Both the position numbers and the translations under genes were made by a program. Of a stretch of 28,460 nucleotides of DNA, positions 6,315-13,613 are shown piece after piece; within the stretch, counting starts at the first letter, position 1, and the number at the start of each line of letters is the position of its first letter. Where the stretch lies: assembly GCA_934358235.1 (NCBI GenBank), contig CAKRKK010000006.1, forward strand, positions 1 to 28,460, read 5' to 3'. This DNA is from an uncultured Lachnospira sp. Its GTDB lineage: Bacteria; Bacillota; Clostridia; Lachnospirales; Lachnospiraceae. Under the pieces are notes generated by a model. It saw only the letters and a list, made by a program, of their open reading frames with translations, made no database searches and had not been told where the DNA came from.

Positions 6315-7262
6315 ATGGAAAAGAAAGAAAATGTTTCAGAAAGTATCAGGGCTAAAGCTGTGGTACAGAATGGAATTGTATCGGAGGATGAATTTCAGAG
6401 AGTAGCTAATAGGGTATCCTTCGTAACAATTATTGGTAATATACTACTGTCAGTTATGAAGCTTATAGCAGGTTTTATAGCACATTCAAATGCGATGATA
6501 AGTGATGCCATACACTCGGCATCTGATGTTTTTAGTACATTTGTCGTTATTATTGGAATAAAACTTGCTTCAAAGAAAGCAGATAAGGAGCATCCTTATG
6601 GACATGAAAGATTAGAGTGCGTTGCTGCGATAGTACTTTCTATGGTGCTGTTTATAACAGGCTTTGGAATAGGAGCTGCTGCACTTAAAAATATAACCAG
6701 TGGAGATTATAACAACATAGTAGTTCCAGGCATTCTTGCACTTGTTGCAGCTATTATATCAATAGTAAGTAAGGAAGCTATGTACTGGTATACAAGATAT
6801 AATGCTAAAAGGATAGACTCAAGTGCGCTTATGGCAGACGCATGGCATCACCGTTCAGATGCCTTTTCATCAATAGGAGCACTTATAGGTATTGCCGGTG
6901 CAAGATTAGGTTTTCCTATTATGGATTCAATCGCCAGTCTGATAATATTCGTATTTATAATAAAGGCAGCCTATGACATATTCAAGGATGCCATAGACAA
7001 GATGGTGGATCACGCCTGCGATGATGATACTGTGAACCAGATACGTGAGTGTGTTATGAAGCATGAGGATGTATTAGCAATTGATATGCTCCAGACACGT
7101 ATATTCGGTAATAAGATATATGTGGATTTAGAGATAGAAACAGATGGCTCCTATACACTAAGCAAGGCACACACAATAGCTGAAACAGTGCACGATGACA
7201 TAGAGAAGAGCTTTCCTAAGGTAAAGCATATAATGGTGCATGTGAATCCAGCAGATGTGTAA
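6315..7262 (+). CDS. Cation diffusion facilitator family metal exporter
   Basis: Inner-membrane proton-coupled divalent metal exporter of 315 residues. The start is ATG 6315 with GGAG 6-9 bases upstream; upstream in-frame ATGs fall in the repeated leader. About six membrane segments span residues 35-235, followed by the cytoplasmic metallochaperone-like domain ending KVKHIMVHVNPADV. The transport site is H67-x3-D71 (HSASD) and H178-x3-D182 (HHRSD), the HxxxD/HxxxD arrangement. HPYGHERLE carries H93 and H97 as in other CDF proteins. The NiCo riboswitch in front argues for export of Co, Ni or Fe ions rather than, or as well as, zinc. It is followed by a terminator and is probably transcribed alone. 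Confidence 0.93.
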   Translation: MEKKENVSESIRAKAVVQNGIVSEDEFQRVANRVSFVTIIGNILLSVMKLIAGFIAHSNAMISDAIHSASDVFSTFVVIIGIKLASKKADKEHPYGHERLECVAAIVLSMVLFITGFGIGAAALKNITSGDYNNIVVPGILALVAAIISIVSKEAMYWYTRYNAKRIDSSALMADAWHHRSDAFSSIGALIGIAGARLGFPIMDSIASLIIFVFIIKAAYDIFKDAIDKMVDHACDDDTVNQIRECVMKHEDVLAIDMLQTRIFGNKIYVDLEIETDGSYTLSKAHTIAETVHDDIEKSFPKVKHIMVHVNPADV

Positions 7263-7289
7263 ATGCGTAAGCAATTATTTCTTGAGCAG

Positions 7290-7338
7290 GGAACAATCAG
7301 TAGGTATCAAAGTCGAGAGCTATTGACCACGACATCAT
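7290..7338 (+). repeat. Partial copy of the 124-bp folded repeat
   Basis: These 49 bases match 11597-11645 at 44 positions without gaps, including GGTATCAAAGTCG and GACATCAT. Four of the five mismatches fall in the terminal hairpin and weaken it. Upstream only a vague TGCGTAAGCA resembles the full copy, so this is a decayed 3' part of the element, placed 27 bases after the exporter stop. Confidence 0.75.
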
Positions 7339-7375
7339 ATAATACTTTAAGTATATATTTTTTACAGCAGTAAAG

Positions 7376-7422
7376 CAAAGGCGCTTTGTATTGTAGTGAT
7401 ACAGGCATACTTTGTTTTTTTT
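7376..7422 (+). terminator. Terminator after the cation efflux gene
   Basis: CAAAG (7376-7380) pairs with CTTTG (7410-7414); after a 4-by-4 internal loop, TTTGTAT pairs with ATACAGG (two G-U). Eight T residues follow at 7415-7422. A TATAAT at 7426-7431 just beyond could be the -10 for the next gene, but no -35 is evident. Confidence 0.7.
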
Positions 7423-7494
7423 ATGTATAATAGGGGTAAGCGTATTAATAGTTGATACAATTTACTTAAAAAAGCATAGAAATGAGGAATTAAT

Positions 7495-8844
7495 ATGAAT
7501 GAAAGATTAAATGAAATTCTTAAAGCTCATACTAAGGAGTTTGAGGAAGTAAGTGATGCAATCTGGGAGCATCCTGAAACGAGATATCAGGAATTCCAGT
7601 CCTCAAGAATACAGATAGAGTTTCTTAAGGAAAGAGGCTTTAGGTTAACTGAGGAAATAGCTGGAATTAAGACAGCATTTGTTGCAGAAGCAGGAAAAGG
7701 AAAGCCAGTTATTGCATTTTTAGGAGAATTCGATGCACTTCCTGGACTAAGCCAGTATGCAGACTGCCCATATGAGAATGCCATAGAAGAGGGCAAAGCA
7801 GGACATGGCTGTGGACATAATCTCTTAGGAACAGGTGCTATGGAGGCTGCCTGTGTTCTAAAGCAATATATTGAAGAGAACAACATAAAGGCTACTATAC
7901 GTTATTATGGCTGTCCTGCTGAGGAGAGTGGTGCAGGAAAAGCATTTATGGTAAGAGAAGGTTGTTTTGATGATGTTGATTTTGCTTATGCATGGCATCC
8001 AATGTTTGAAACCGGAATTATGAATAAAACACTTGCCAATGTCAGGGTTATATATGACTTTACAGGAAAAAGTTCACACGCAGCAGCTTGTCCTGAGGAT
8101 GGAAGGAGTGCTCTTGATGCCTGCGAGCTTATGAATGTGGGAGTTAATTATTTAAGAGAGCATGTTAAAACGGACAGCCGAATGCATTATGCATATCTTA
8201 ATGCAGGTGGAAGTGCACCGAATATAGTTCCACATAAGGCAACACTTTTATATGCATTACGTGCCCCAAAGGCATCGTATGTTAAGCAGCTTATAGAAAG
8301 AGTATCGGACGTGGCAAGAGGGGCAGCACTTATGACAGGAACGAAGGTCGATATAAGAGTTGTCAGCGCATATGCAGATTTTCTTTCAGTTCCGGCAATG
8401 GATATGATTATGGAGGACAGCATAATAGATAGTCCTTTAGTGGAATACACAGATGAGGAATATAAATATGCAAGCCAGTTTAATTCTAAGGAATATGATT
8501 TAAAAGATAATATAGATGCTTCATATGAAAAAGGAAAGAAAAGTATTCAAATAGGAAGTACTGATGTTGCAGATGTAAGCTGGATAGCTCCTATGGGCTC
8601 CATAACAGTAACAACTATGGCAAAGGACAGCGTTATGCATGGCTGGTCAGTAGTTGCACAGGGAAAAAGCAGCATAGCACATAAGGGTATGCATAGAGCA
8701 GCAGGTATCCTTGCACAGGCAGCATTAAGAGTAATAGAATCTCCTGAATTGCAGAAGAAGATAAAAGAAGACTTTAATAAGTCAAAGGCTGGTGAAGAAT
8801 ATGGCTCGTTACTTCCAGCTAACGTAAAGCCAGGAGATTTTTAA
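7495..8844 (+). CDS. M20D-family amidohydrolase/peptidase (AbgB-like)
   Basis: Cytosolic metal-dependent amidohydrolase of 449 residues, closest in motifs to the aminobenzoyl-glutamate hydrolase subunit B / aminoacylase branch. Putative metal ligands are the Cys and His of GHGCGHN (about 103-109), the Glu pair in PAEESGAG, the His in YAWHPM (about 168), and a C-terminal His in VMHGW or AHKGMHRA. The lid/dimerisation domain lies between about 180 and 300. The start at 7495 follows ATGAGGA with good spacing. No AbgA partner or transporter is adjacent, so the substrate (N-acyl amino acid, aminobenzoyl-glutamate or dipeptide) is open. It sits alone between two terminator-like hairpins. Confidence 0.88.
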   Translation: MNERLNEILKAHTKEFEEVSDAIWEHPETRYQEFQSSRIQIEFLKERGFRLTEEIAGIKTAFVAEAGKGKPVIAFLGEFDALPGLSQYADCPYENAIEEGKAGHGCGHNLLGTGAMEAACVLKQYIEENNIKATIRYYGCPAEESGAGKAFMVREGCFDDVDFAYAWHPMFETGIMNKTLANVRVIYDFTGKSSHAAACPEDGRSALDACELMNVGVNYLREHVKTDSRMHYAYLNAGGSAPNIVPHKATLLYALRAPKASYVKQLIERVSDVARGAALMTGTKVDIRVVSAYADFLSVPAMDMIMEDSIIDSPLVEYTDEEYKYASQFNSKEYDLKDNIDASYEKGKKSIQIGSTDVADVSWIAPMGSITVTTMAKDSVMHGWSVVAQGKSSIAHKGMHRAAGILAQAALRVIESPELQKKIKEDFNKSKAGEEYGSLLPANVKPGDF

Positions 8845-8871
8845 TAAGATTTTTAATTAGACAATAAGCTC

Positions 8872-8928
8872 TTGACAAAAGTGTGTATATACTGTATATA
8901 TTAATATATACAGTATATACACGCTTTT
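8872..8928 (+). promoter_or_regulatory. ABC-cassette promoter inside a 40-bp perfect palindrome
   Basis: TTGACA (8872-8877), a 17-bp spacer and TATATA (8895-8900) form the promoter. The -10 lies at the centre of a perfect palindrome spanning 8883-8922, extended to 8877-8928 with one mismatch (T8882 against G8923). Half-site cores are ACTGTATATA and its mirror. Because a YtrA-type GntR regulator is encoded third in the operon, this is the expected autorepressor operator. A start near 8907 would leave the left arm untranscribed. Confidence 0.75.
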
Positions 8929-8929
8929 T
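8877..8929 (+). terminator. Palindrome acting as terminator for upstream transcripts
   Basis: Read through from the M20 gene, the same palindrome forms a hairpin of about 26 bp starting AAAAG and ending CTTTT, with a T-run at 8925-8929. This is a standard terminator layout. Only readthrough RNA contains both arms, so one sequence can serve both functions. Confidence 0.55.
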
Positions 8930-8984
8930 CTATTTTATAATATCGTTTTTATAAAAATAAGTTGAAAGACAGGGGGAACGATAC

Positions 8985-9878
8985 ATGTTAGAAGTCAGTA
9001 ATCTTAATAAAATAAATCCCGACAGCAATTCATACATTCTTGATAATATGACATTCCACATTCCAAAGGGACATATTTGTGGGTTGATTGGCGAAAACGG
9101 AGCAGGCAAAACAACACTTATGCGTACACTTATGGGACTTTACAGTTCATCCGGAAGTATAGTTATAGACGGCTGTGATATGAGGCTTAATGAGGCGGCA
9201 GCCAAGGAAAGGCTGGGGATAGTATTTGCTGATGACGGTTTTTTTGACGGAAATATGAGATTATGGCAGATAGGAAAGTTCTATGGACAGTTATATCATA
9301 GCTTCAATATGGAATTGTATCTTAATTATATTGAAGAATTCGGACTTGATAAAAAACAGAAATATAAGAAGCTTTCTAAGGGAATGAAAACAAGGACACA
9401 GTTAGCATTTGCATTATCACATAATGCTAAGCTGTTTTTATTTGACGAACCGACTGCCGGGCTTGATAAGCATTTTAGGGAAAAGTTCCTTAAGCTATGT
9501 ACAAAGCTTGTAGCAGATGGGGAAAAAAGCATACTTATAGCGACACATATAACGGAAGAGCTTGACAGGATTGCTGACTATATTGCGTATATGCAGAAGG
9601 GGAGAATGTTATTTTATACAGAAAGCTATAAAATGTGTGAGCGTTTCAGGATTGTTACTGGAGAGGATTATAAGTGTAACCTTATACCTGATGAAGCGGT
9701 TGTATATAAGGAAAAGAACACTTACAGCACAAGTGCCATGGTAGTTAATTCGAAGTGGTACAGAATAGACGATGGATTGGAAAAACATATACCTGATATC
9801 AGGGAGTTTATGTATTATTTTGTAAAAGGAGGGGAGAAAAATGCCGAAGCTATTGCAGAGAAATATTTTAAGGAATAG
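8985..9878 (+). CDS. ABC transporter ATP-binding protein (first of two)
   Basis: 297-residue cytoplasmic ATPase subunit of an ABC-2/YtrB-like system. Walker A is GENGAGKTT (about 37-45), the signature LSKGM lies near 130, Walker B is LFLFDEPTAGLD, and the H-loop is ATHITEELD. The last 80 residues, after a typical nucleotide-binding domain, form the C-terminal extension seen in EcsA/YtrB-type proteins. AGGGGG at 8971-8976 supports ATG 8985. The 3' end overlaps the next gene by 38 bases in another frame. First gene of the GntR-controlled operon; the exported substrate is unknown (related systems move lipid-targeting antibiotics, bacteriocins or signals). Confidence 0.9.
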   Translation: MLEVSNLNKINPDSNSYILDNMTFHIPKGHICGLIGENGAGKTTLMRTLMGLYSSSGSIVIDGCDMRLNEAAAKERLGIVFADDGFFDGNMRLWQIGKFYGQLYHSFNMELYLNYIEEFGLDKKQKYKKLSKGMKTRTQLAFALSHNAKLFLFDEPTAGLDKHFREKFLKLCTKLVADGEKSILIATHITEELDRIADYIAYMQKGRMLFYTESYKMCERFRIVTGEDYKCNLIPDEAVVYKEKNTYSTSAMVVNSKWYRIDDGLEKHIPDIREFMYYFVKGGEKNAEAIAEKYFKE

Positions 9879-10494
9879 TTATATTTCACTTATTAGTTCG
9901 TTAATAGCAGTTGTGTGCTGGTCTTTTTTTATGGTCAGTGGTTACGTGTATATATATACATTAAATTTATTTTTGCTTGTAACCTGCAATCCAGAGATTG
10001 TCACATCAGGATTAAATGTATTTGTGCTTCCTGATTATATGTATATTGCACCGTATACCAAAGAGCAGAGAAAAGAACTTATAAGGAAAGCACAGAGGTA
10101 TAAGTTTTTTGCTGTATATGTATGGTTGATTATCATTTTTGTATTACCCTTTGGATGTATCGAATATATGAGAGGAAATACGTCAGCGCTTATAGTGTGT
10201 TTAAGTGAAGTTATATTATCAGCAAGTTTGTTGTATAGTAATGTATTTTCACTATATATAGTTAAAAGAAGTGTGTGCAGTTTCTGGTTAACATTTGGAA
10301 TAAAATTAGCAATGGTAGTATCGTTTATGATGGCTGTACAGACAGATAAGACAGCAGGTACAGAGAGCGTTAATGTAATTATTGTCTTATTGGTTTTGGT
10401 AAGTTCTGTGATTCTTATTCTGGTATGCAGGATAAAGTATCAGGATAAAATGTTTAGCAGTATGGCAGATTACGAATATATTAAAAAAATATAA
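9841..10494 (+). CDS. Small integral membrane protein, probable ABC permease
   Basis: 217 residues with about six hydrophobic segments (near 15-35, 37-50, 90-108, 115-140, 150-168 and 178-198). I recognise no named family. The cytoplasmic-looking stretch at 63-90 (YIAPYTKEQRKELIRKAQ) resembles the P-loop-facing coupling segment of ABC-2 permeases. The ATG at 9841 is supported by AAAGGAGGGG just upstream, although it lies within the end of the ATPase gene. Its position between ATPase and regulator suggests it is the membrane partner. It is smaller than a standard ABC-2 permease, so it may act as a homodimer or with the protein at 11681. Confidence 0.75.
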   Translation: MPKLLQRNILRNSYISLISSLIAVVCWSFFMVSGYVYIYTLNLFLLVTCNPEIVTSGLNVFVLPDYMYIAPYTKEQRKELIRKAQRYKFFAVYVWLIIIFVLPFGCIEYMRGNTSALIVCLSEVILSASLLYSNVFSLYIVKRSVCSFWLTFGIKLAMVVSFMMAVQTDKTAGTESVNVIIVLLVLVSSVILILVCRIKYQDKMFSSMADYEYIKKI

Positions 10495-10506
10495 TAGGGG
10501 TTATGT

Positions 10507-10878
10507 ATGAAAATAGTTATTTTAAATACAGTAAATATGCCAATATATGAACAGATTGTCAATCAGATAAGGGATGCGGTGATAAATGGTGAGCTTAAGG
10601 CGGGGGAAGGCATGCCGTCCATAAGAGTTCTTGCAAAAGAGCTTACTGTAAGTGTTATTACAACAAAGCGTGCATATGAGGAGCTGGAAAAGGAAGGCGT
10701 TATTGAGTCTGTTCCCGGAAGGGGATTTTATGTATGCGAGCAGAAAAATGACCATTTAAGAGAAAAACAGATGATGAATATAGAAAGCCGTATGTCAGAT
10801 ATTTTAAAGGAATGTTTCAATGCGGGCATGACCTTGGATGATGTGATTGATATGGTTCGTGTGCTGGGGGAAAAGTAA
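10507..10878 (+). CDS. GntR-family regulator, YtrA subfamily
   Basis: 123-residue transcription regulator. The winged helix-turn-helix covers residues about 8-75 (PIYEQIVNQIRDAVINGEL, then MPSIRVLAKEL, then a wing with GRGFYV). Only a short helical tail of about 40 residues follows. This is the size and layout of YtrA proteins, which lack a large ligand domain and normally repress the ABC transporter operon in which they lie. The palindrome at 8883-8922 is the obvious target. AGGGG at 10496-10500 precedes ATG 10507, and the stop overlaps the next start (ATG 10878). The inducer is unknown; relatives answer to cell-envelope antibiotics. Confidence 0.93.
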   Translation: MKIVILNTVNMPIYEQIVNQIRDAVINGELKAGEGMPSIRVLAKELTVSVITTKRAYEELEKEGVIESVPGRGFYVCEQKNDHLREKQMMNIESRMSDILKECFNAGMTLDDVIDMVRVLGEK

Positions 10879-11525
10879 TGGAAGAAAATATAATAAGAAT
10901 TGAAAATGCTGCGTTAAAGTTAGGAAAGTTTTCTATAAAACCGGCAATTATAAATATTCCTAAAGGCTATATCGTGGGCATACAGGGAGATAACGGAGCC
11001 GGAAAATCAACAATGCTTCGTATGCTTCTTGGAATGTATGATAAAATGCAGGGGAATATTTACATAGATGGCATTGATGTGGTAAAGAACAGAACACAGA
11101 TAAAAAATATAACAGGCGTTGTTTCGCAGGAGAGAACATTTTTTATGGAAGAGGATGCATATGAAAATGAAAGGCTGTATGCACCATTTTATAAAAACTG
11201 GAACAGCGATGAATATCGTAAAATACTTAAAAATCTGAATATTAATTCAGGCAGCAGCTTAGGAAAGCTGTCAACAGGAGAAATGCTTAAGTATCAGCTT
11301 GCTTTTGCAGCAGCATACAGACCACAGGTGTTATTACTGGATGAGCCGACTGCCAATCTTGACCCTGTATTCAGGGATGATTTTCTTAAGATATTACAGG
11401 AATTTGTAGCTGAATATGATATGACTATTCTTATGGCGACACATCTTGATGAAGACATTTCCAAGATAGCTGATTATATTATGGATGTAGAAGATGGGAG
11501 ATATTCACTTAGGGAATGTATATGA
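10878..11525 (+). CDS. ABC transporter ATP-binding protein (second of two)
   Basis: 215-residue minimal ABC ATPase: Walker A GDNGAGKST, signature LSTGE, Walker B VLLLDEPTANLDP and H-loop MATHLDED. It lacks the C-terminal extension of the first ATPase and is clearly divergent from it, so the two may form a heterodimer or serve separate permeases. The start overlaps the regulator stop by one base, indicating coupled translation. The stop codon (TGA 11523-11525) lies inside the left end of the 124-bp folded repeat, so the last residues could have been set by that insertion. Confidence 0.9.
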   Translation: MEENIIRIENAALKLGKFSIKPAIINIPKGYIVGIQGDNGAGKSTMLRMLLGMYDKMQGNIYIDGIDVVKNRTQIKNITGVVSQERTFFMEEDAYENERLYAPFYKNWNSDEYRKILKNLNINSGSSLGKLSTGEMLKYQLAFAAAYRPQVLLLDEPTANLDPVFRDDFLKILQEFVAEYDMTILMATHLDEDISKIADYIMDVEDGRYSLRECI

Positions 11526-11645
11526 TACCAGGGTCAAAAGGTCTAAACCCACATGAGCTCGCTCATAGGTGGGTGGATTGTGGGAGTGCGTAGCACGGAA
11601 CAATCCGTAGGTATCAAAGTCGGGGGCTTTTGACCCCGACATCAT
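11522..11645 (+). repeat. 124-bp folded repeat with imperfect terminal inverted repeats
   Basis: The left end ATGATACCAGGGTCAAAAG and the right end, read on the other strand (ATGATGTCGGGGTCAAAAG), match at 16 of 19 positions. Inside are ACCCAC-ATGAGC-tc-GCTCAT-ag-GTGGGT (11547-11574), then GGATTGT/ACAATCC (11575-11581 with 11600-11606) enclosing GTGC-gta-GCAC, then GTCGGGG/CCCCGAC (11619-11625 with 11634-11640). The 3' hairpin and the end-to-end pairing exclude each other. The last 49 bases recur at 7290-7338. No transposase is encoded; it looks like a non-autonomous dispersed element sitting between two genes of one operon. Confidence 0.8.
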
Positions 11646-11680
11646 GTATATAGAAAATAAGCGCAGAAAAGAGGGAGTAT

Positions 11681-12205
11681 ATGGACACAGGCATAAAAAT
11701 GCTGCTAAAAGCAGAACGGGAAAACTGGAAAAAACGTATGGTAAAAGAAACAAAAGGGACATATATAGCTATTTATCTTGGCTTGATTTTTAGTGTATTT
11801 ATGTCAGCTATGTTTGGTTTTAAGTATGATTACTCATCAGACGATAGGAGGATTATGATTACGTTGACAGTATTTATATTTGTTGTATATCAGGGCGTTA
11901 CTGCATATGTGTCATATGTGAGAGAAAACGGAAGGAGCGTTAATATATTTGAAAAATACAGGTACATACCAGTAGATATATCAGTGTTAAGGCGTGTAAA
12001 GGTTATATTAACAGCACGTATAGTAGCCCCCTTCGTTATAACAGGGCAGATGGCAGCTATATTTATAAGAGTAATAGATCCGGATAATCAAGGTGGAAGC
12101 CTGATAGATATAAGTGTCTTTATGCCTTTGATTATAGGCTGCCTGTTTATATTAGAAAAGTTTATTGAATACAGAGTATTAAGAAGAAAGGCAGCATTGC
12201 AATAA
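11681..12205 (+). CDS. Small integral membrane protein, probable second ABC permease subunit
   Basis: 174 residues with four hydrophobic segments (about 27-47, 57-78, 107-127 and 140-160) and basic ends. No family is recognised. The stretch YRYIPVDISVLRRVK between segments 2 and 3 has the Pro-containing amphipathic look of ABC-2 permease coupling loops and parallels the segment in the 9841 protein. AGAGGGAG at 11669-11676 supports ATG 11681. It is the last gene of the cassette, separated from the second ATPase by the folded repeat, and is followed by a strong terminator at 12319. Half the length of a usual permease, it probably works as an oligomer. Confidence 0.72.
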   Translation: MDTGIKMLLKAERENWKKRMVKETKGTYIAIYLGLIFSVFMSAMFGFKYDYSSDDRRIMITLTVFIFVVYQGVTAYVSYVRENGRSVNIFEKYRYIPVDISVLRRVKVILTARIVAPFVITGQMAAIFIRVIDPDNQGGSLIDISVFMPLIIGCLFILEKFIEYRVLRRKAALQ

Positions 12206-12318
12206 TTATGTGCAATGATTATGTGAAATGATTAAAATAACTTAAAAACTTGCATTTTAACATTGGCTAAGTTAAAATGAAATAAATTAAGTTAAAAGGT
12301 AAATAATAAAATTTCAGT

Positions 12319-12353
12319 ATCGTCAGTCAGGTCATGGCTGGCGATATTTTTTT
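12319..12353 (+). terminator. Terminator of the ABC cassette
   Basis: ATCGTCAGTC (12319-12328) pairs with GGCTGGCGAT (12336-12345): ten pairs, two G-U, loop of seven, followed by ATTTTTTT. It closes the cassette. The 113 bases between 12206 and 12318 are otherwise featureless AT-rich DNA with two GTTAAAA repeats. Confidence 0.9.
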
Positions 12354-12367
12354 ATTCCTTATTTCAA

Positions 12368-12424
12368 TTTACGAACACTTTACACAGATTTCTTATACAT
12401 ACGGTATTACATTTTACATACCGT
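12368..12424 (+). promoter_or_regulatory. Candidate PhoP box upstream of pstS
   Basis: TTTACG (12368), TTTACA (12379) and TTCTTA (12390) stand exactly 11 bp apart, and another TTTACA (12413) is 34 bp beyond the second. This is the direct-repeat pattern of Firmicutes PhoP sites. An inverted repeat ACGGTAT/ATACCGT (12401-12407 with 12418-12424) overlaps the last copy. The -10 is not clear. A leader of more than 200 bases separates it from pstS. Confidence 0.65.
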
Positions 12425-12560
12425 TGTTATTCTGTTAACTGTCAATGAGGTACAGGTAAAGTTGATAACGGATGGTACGTAACACCTGTTATGGCTTAAG
12501 TCTTGTAATCAGTTGATAAAAACAAAACAATAGTTTGAAAAACAGACTGTAAAGCTGATT

Positions 12561-12595
12561 AGATATTAGATATCAGATATCAGAAAGCAGATACG
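12561..12595 (+). repeat. 7-bp tandem repeat in the pstS leader
   Basis: AGATATT, AGATATC, AGATATC, AGAAAGC and AGATACG follow head to tail, about 55 bases before the pstS start. The third unit is exact and the last two are degenerate. No function is apparent. Confidence 0.5.
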
Positions 12596-12651
12596 GATTA
12601 GAAATTGAAAAAATCAGACATAAGCAGTCAGTAGGAAAAGTGAGGATGATT

Positions 12652-13557
12652 ATGAGAAAGTTTAATTGGAAAAAGAGTGTAGCTATTGCACTTAGTACAG
12701 TATGTATGGTAGGAGCATTAGCAGGCTGTGGAAGCAGCAGTTCAGATAATGGAAATGACAGCGCAAAGGCAGAAAAGCTTAGCGGAAGTATAACAGCAGC
12801 AGGTTCTTCAGCACTTAAGCCACTTGTAGATGATGCAGCAGATCTTTTTAATGAAAAATATCCAGATGTAAATATCACAATTGATGCAGGTGGATCTGGT
12901 GAAGGTCTTAAGCAGGTTTCAGAAGGAACAGTTAATATTGGTAACTCAGATGTAGAAGCAGCAGAAAAGCTTGATGCAACAAAGGCTTCAGCACTTGTAG
13001 ACCATAAGGTATGTGTTGTAACTATGGCACCTATCGTAAACAAGGATGTAACAGCAGGCGGTGTTAAGAATCTTACAAAGGCACAGCTTACTGATATCTT
13101 CACAGGTAAGATTACTAACTGGAAGGAAGTTGGTGGTGCTGATGAAGCAATCGTACTTATTACACGTCCAGAATCTTCAGGTACAAGAGCAACATTTAAG
13201 AAGTATGCACTTGATGGTGCAAGCGAAGCATCTAATAAGTCTATGGAAACAGATGATTCAGGTGTTCTTTTACAGAATGTAAAGACAACAAAGGGCGCAA
13301 TCGGATATGTAGCATTATCATATCTTGTAAGCAATCCTGGTGTTGATACAGTATCAATTGACGGTGTAGAGCCAACACTTGAGAATACATACGCTGGAAA
13401 GTATCCTGTATGGACATATGAGCATATGTATACAAAGGGCAATGCTGATGAAGTATCTCAGAAGTTCCTTGATTACATTATGTCAGATGAATACGGTAAG
13501 AAGATGGAAGCCTTAGGATATGGCGTATCTTCTAAGATGACAGTTAAGGAACACTAA
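12652..13557 (+). CDS. pstS: Phosphate-binding lipoprotein of the Pst transporter
   Basis: Extracellular, membrane-anchored high-affinity phosphate-binding protein of 301 residues. The start is taken as ATG 12652, with GAGG at 12642-12645; ATG 12646 and GTG 12640 are also in frame but overlap that site. KKSVAIALSTVCMVGALAGC is a lipoprotein signal with lipobox LAGC and lipidated C26. The mature part opens with a Gly/Ser/Asp-rich tether and then shows AAGSSALKPL, IDAGGSGEGL and NIGNSD, the phosphate-contacting loops of PstS. The RPESSGTRATF segment and the ITNWKEVGG region are also typical. First gene of the pst operon behind a PhoP-type box. Confidence 0.96.
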   Translation: MRKFNWKKSVAIALSTVCMVGALAGCGSSSSDNGNDSAKAEKLSGSITAAGSSALKPLVDDAADLFNEKYPDVNITIDAGGSGEGLKQVSEGTVNIGNSDVEAAEKLDATKASALVDHKVCVVTMAPIVNKDVTAGGVKNLTKAQLTDIFTGKITNWKEVGGADEAIVLITRPESSGTRATFKKYALDGASEASNKSMETDDSGVLLQNVKTTKGAIGYVALSYLVSNPGVDTVSIDGVEPTLENTYAGKYPVWTYEHMYTKGNADEVSQKFLDYIMSDEYGKKMEALGYGVSSKMTVKEH

Positions 13558-13613
13558 ATATAAATACTAATTATAAATATTAACTAACTTGTAAAATATA
13601 TATGTTGATGACC

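Noticed and set aside
7495..8844. Assignment as AbgB proper
   Set aside because: M20D motifs fit, but there is no AbgA partner or AbgT transporter nearby, so the substrate name was withheld.
11505..11762. 85-codon minus-strand frame
   Set aside because: Its middle is the folded repeat read backwards and its end overlaps the gene at 11681; there is no start signal.
12573..13442. 289-codon open frame on the minus strand opposite pstS
   Set aside because: It lies antisense to an unmistakable pstS, has a Ser/Pro/Thr-rich composition typical of reverse-strand reading, and has no ribosome site or family motif.
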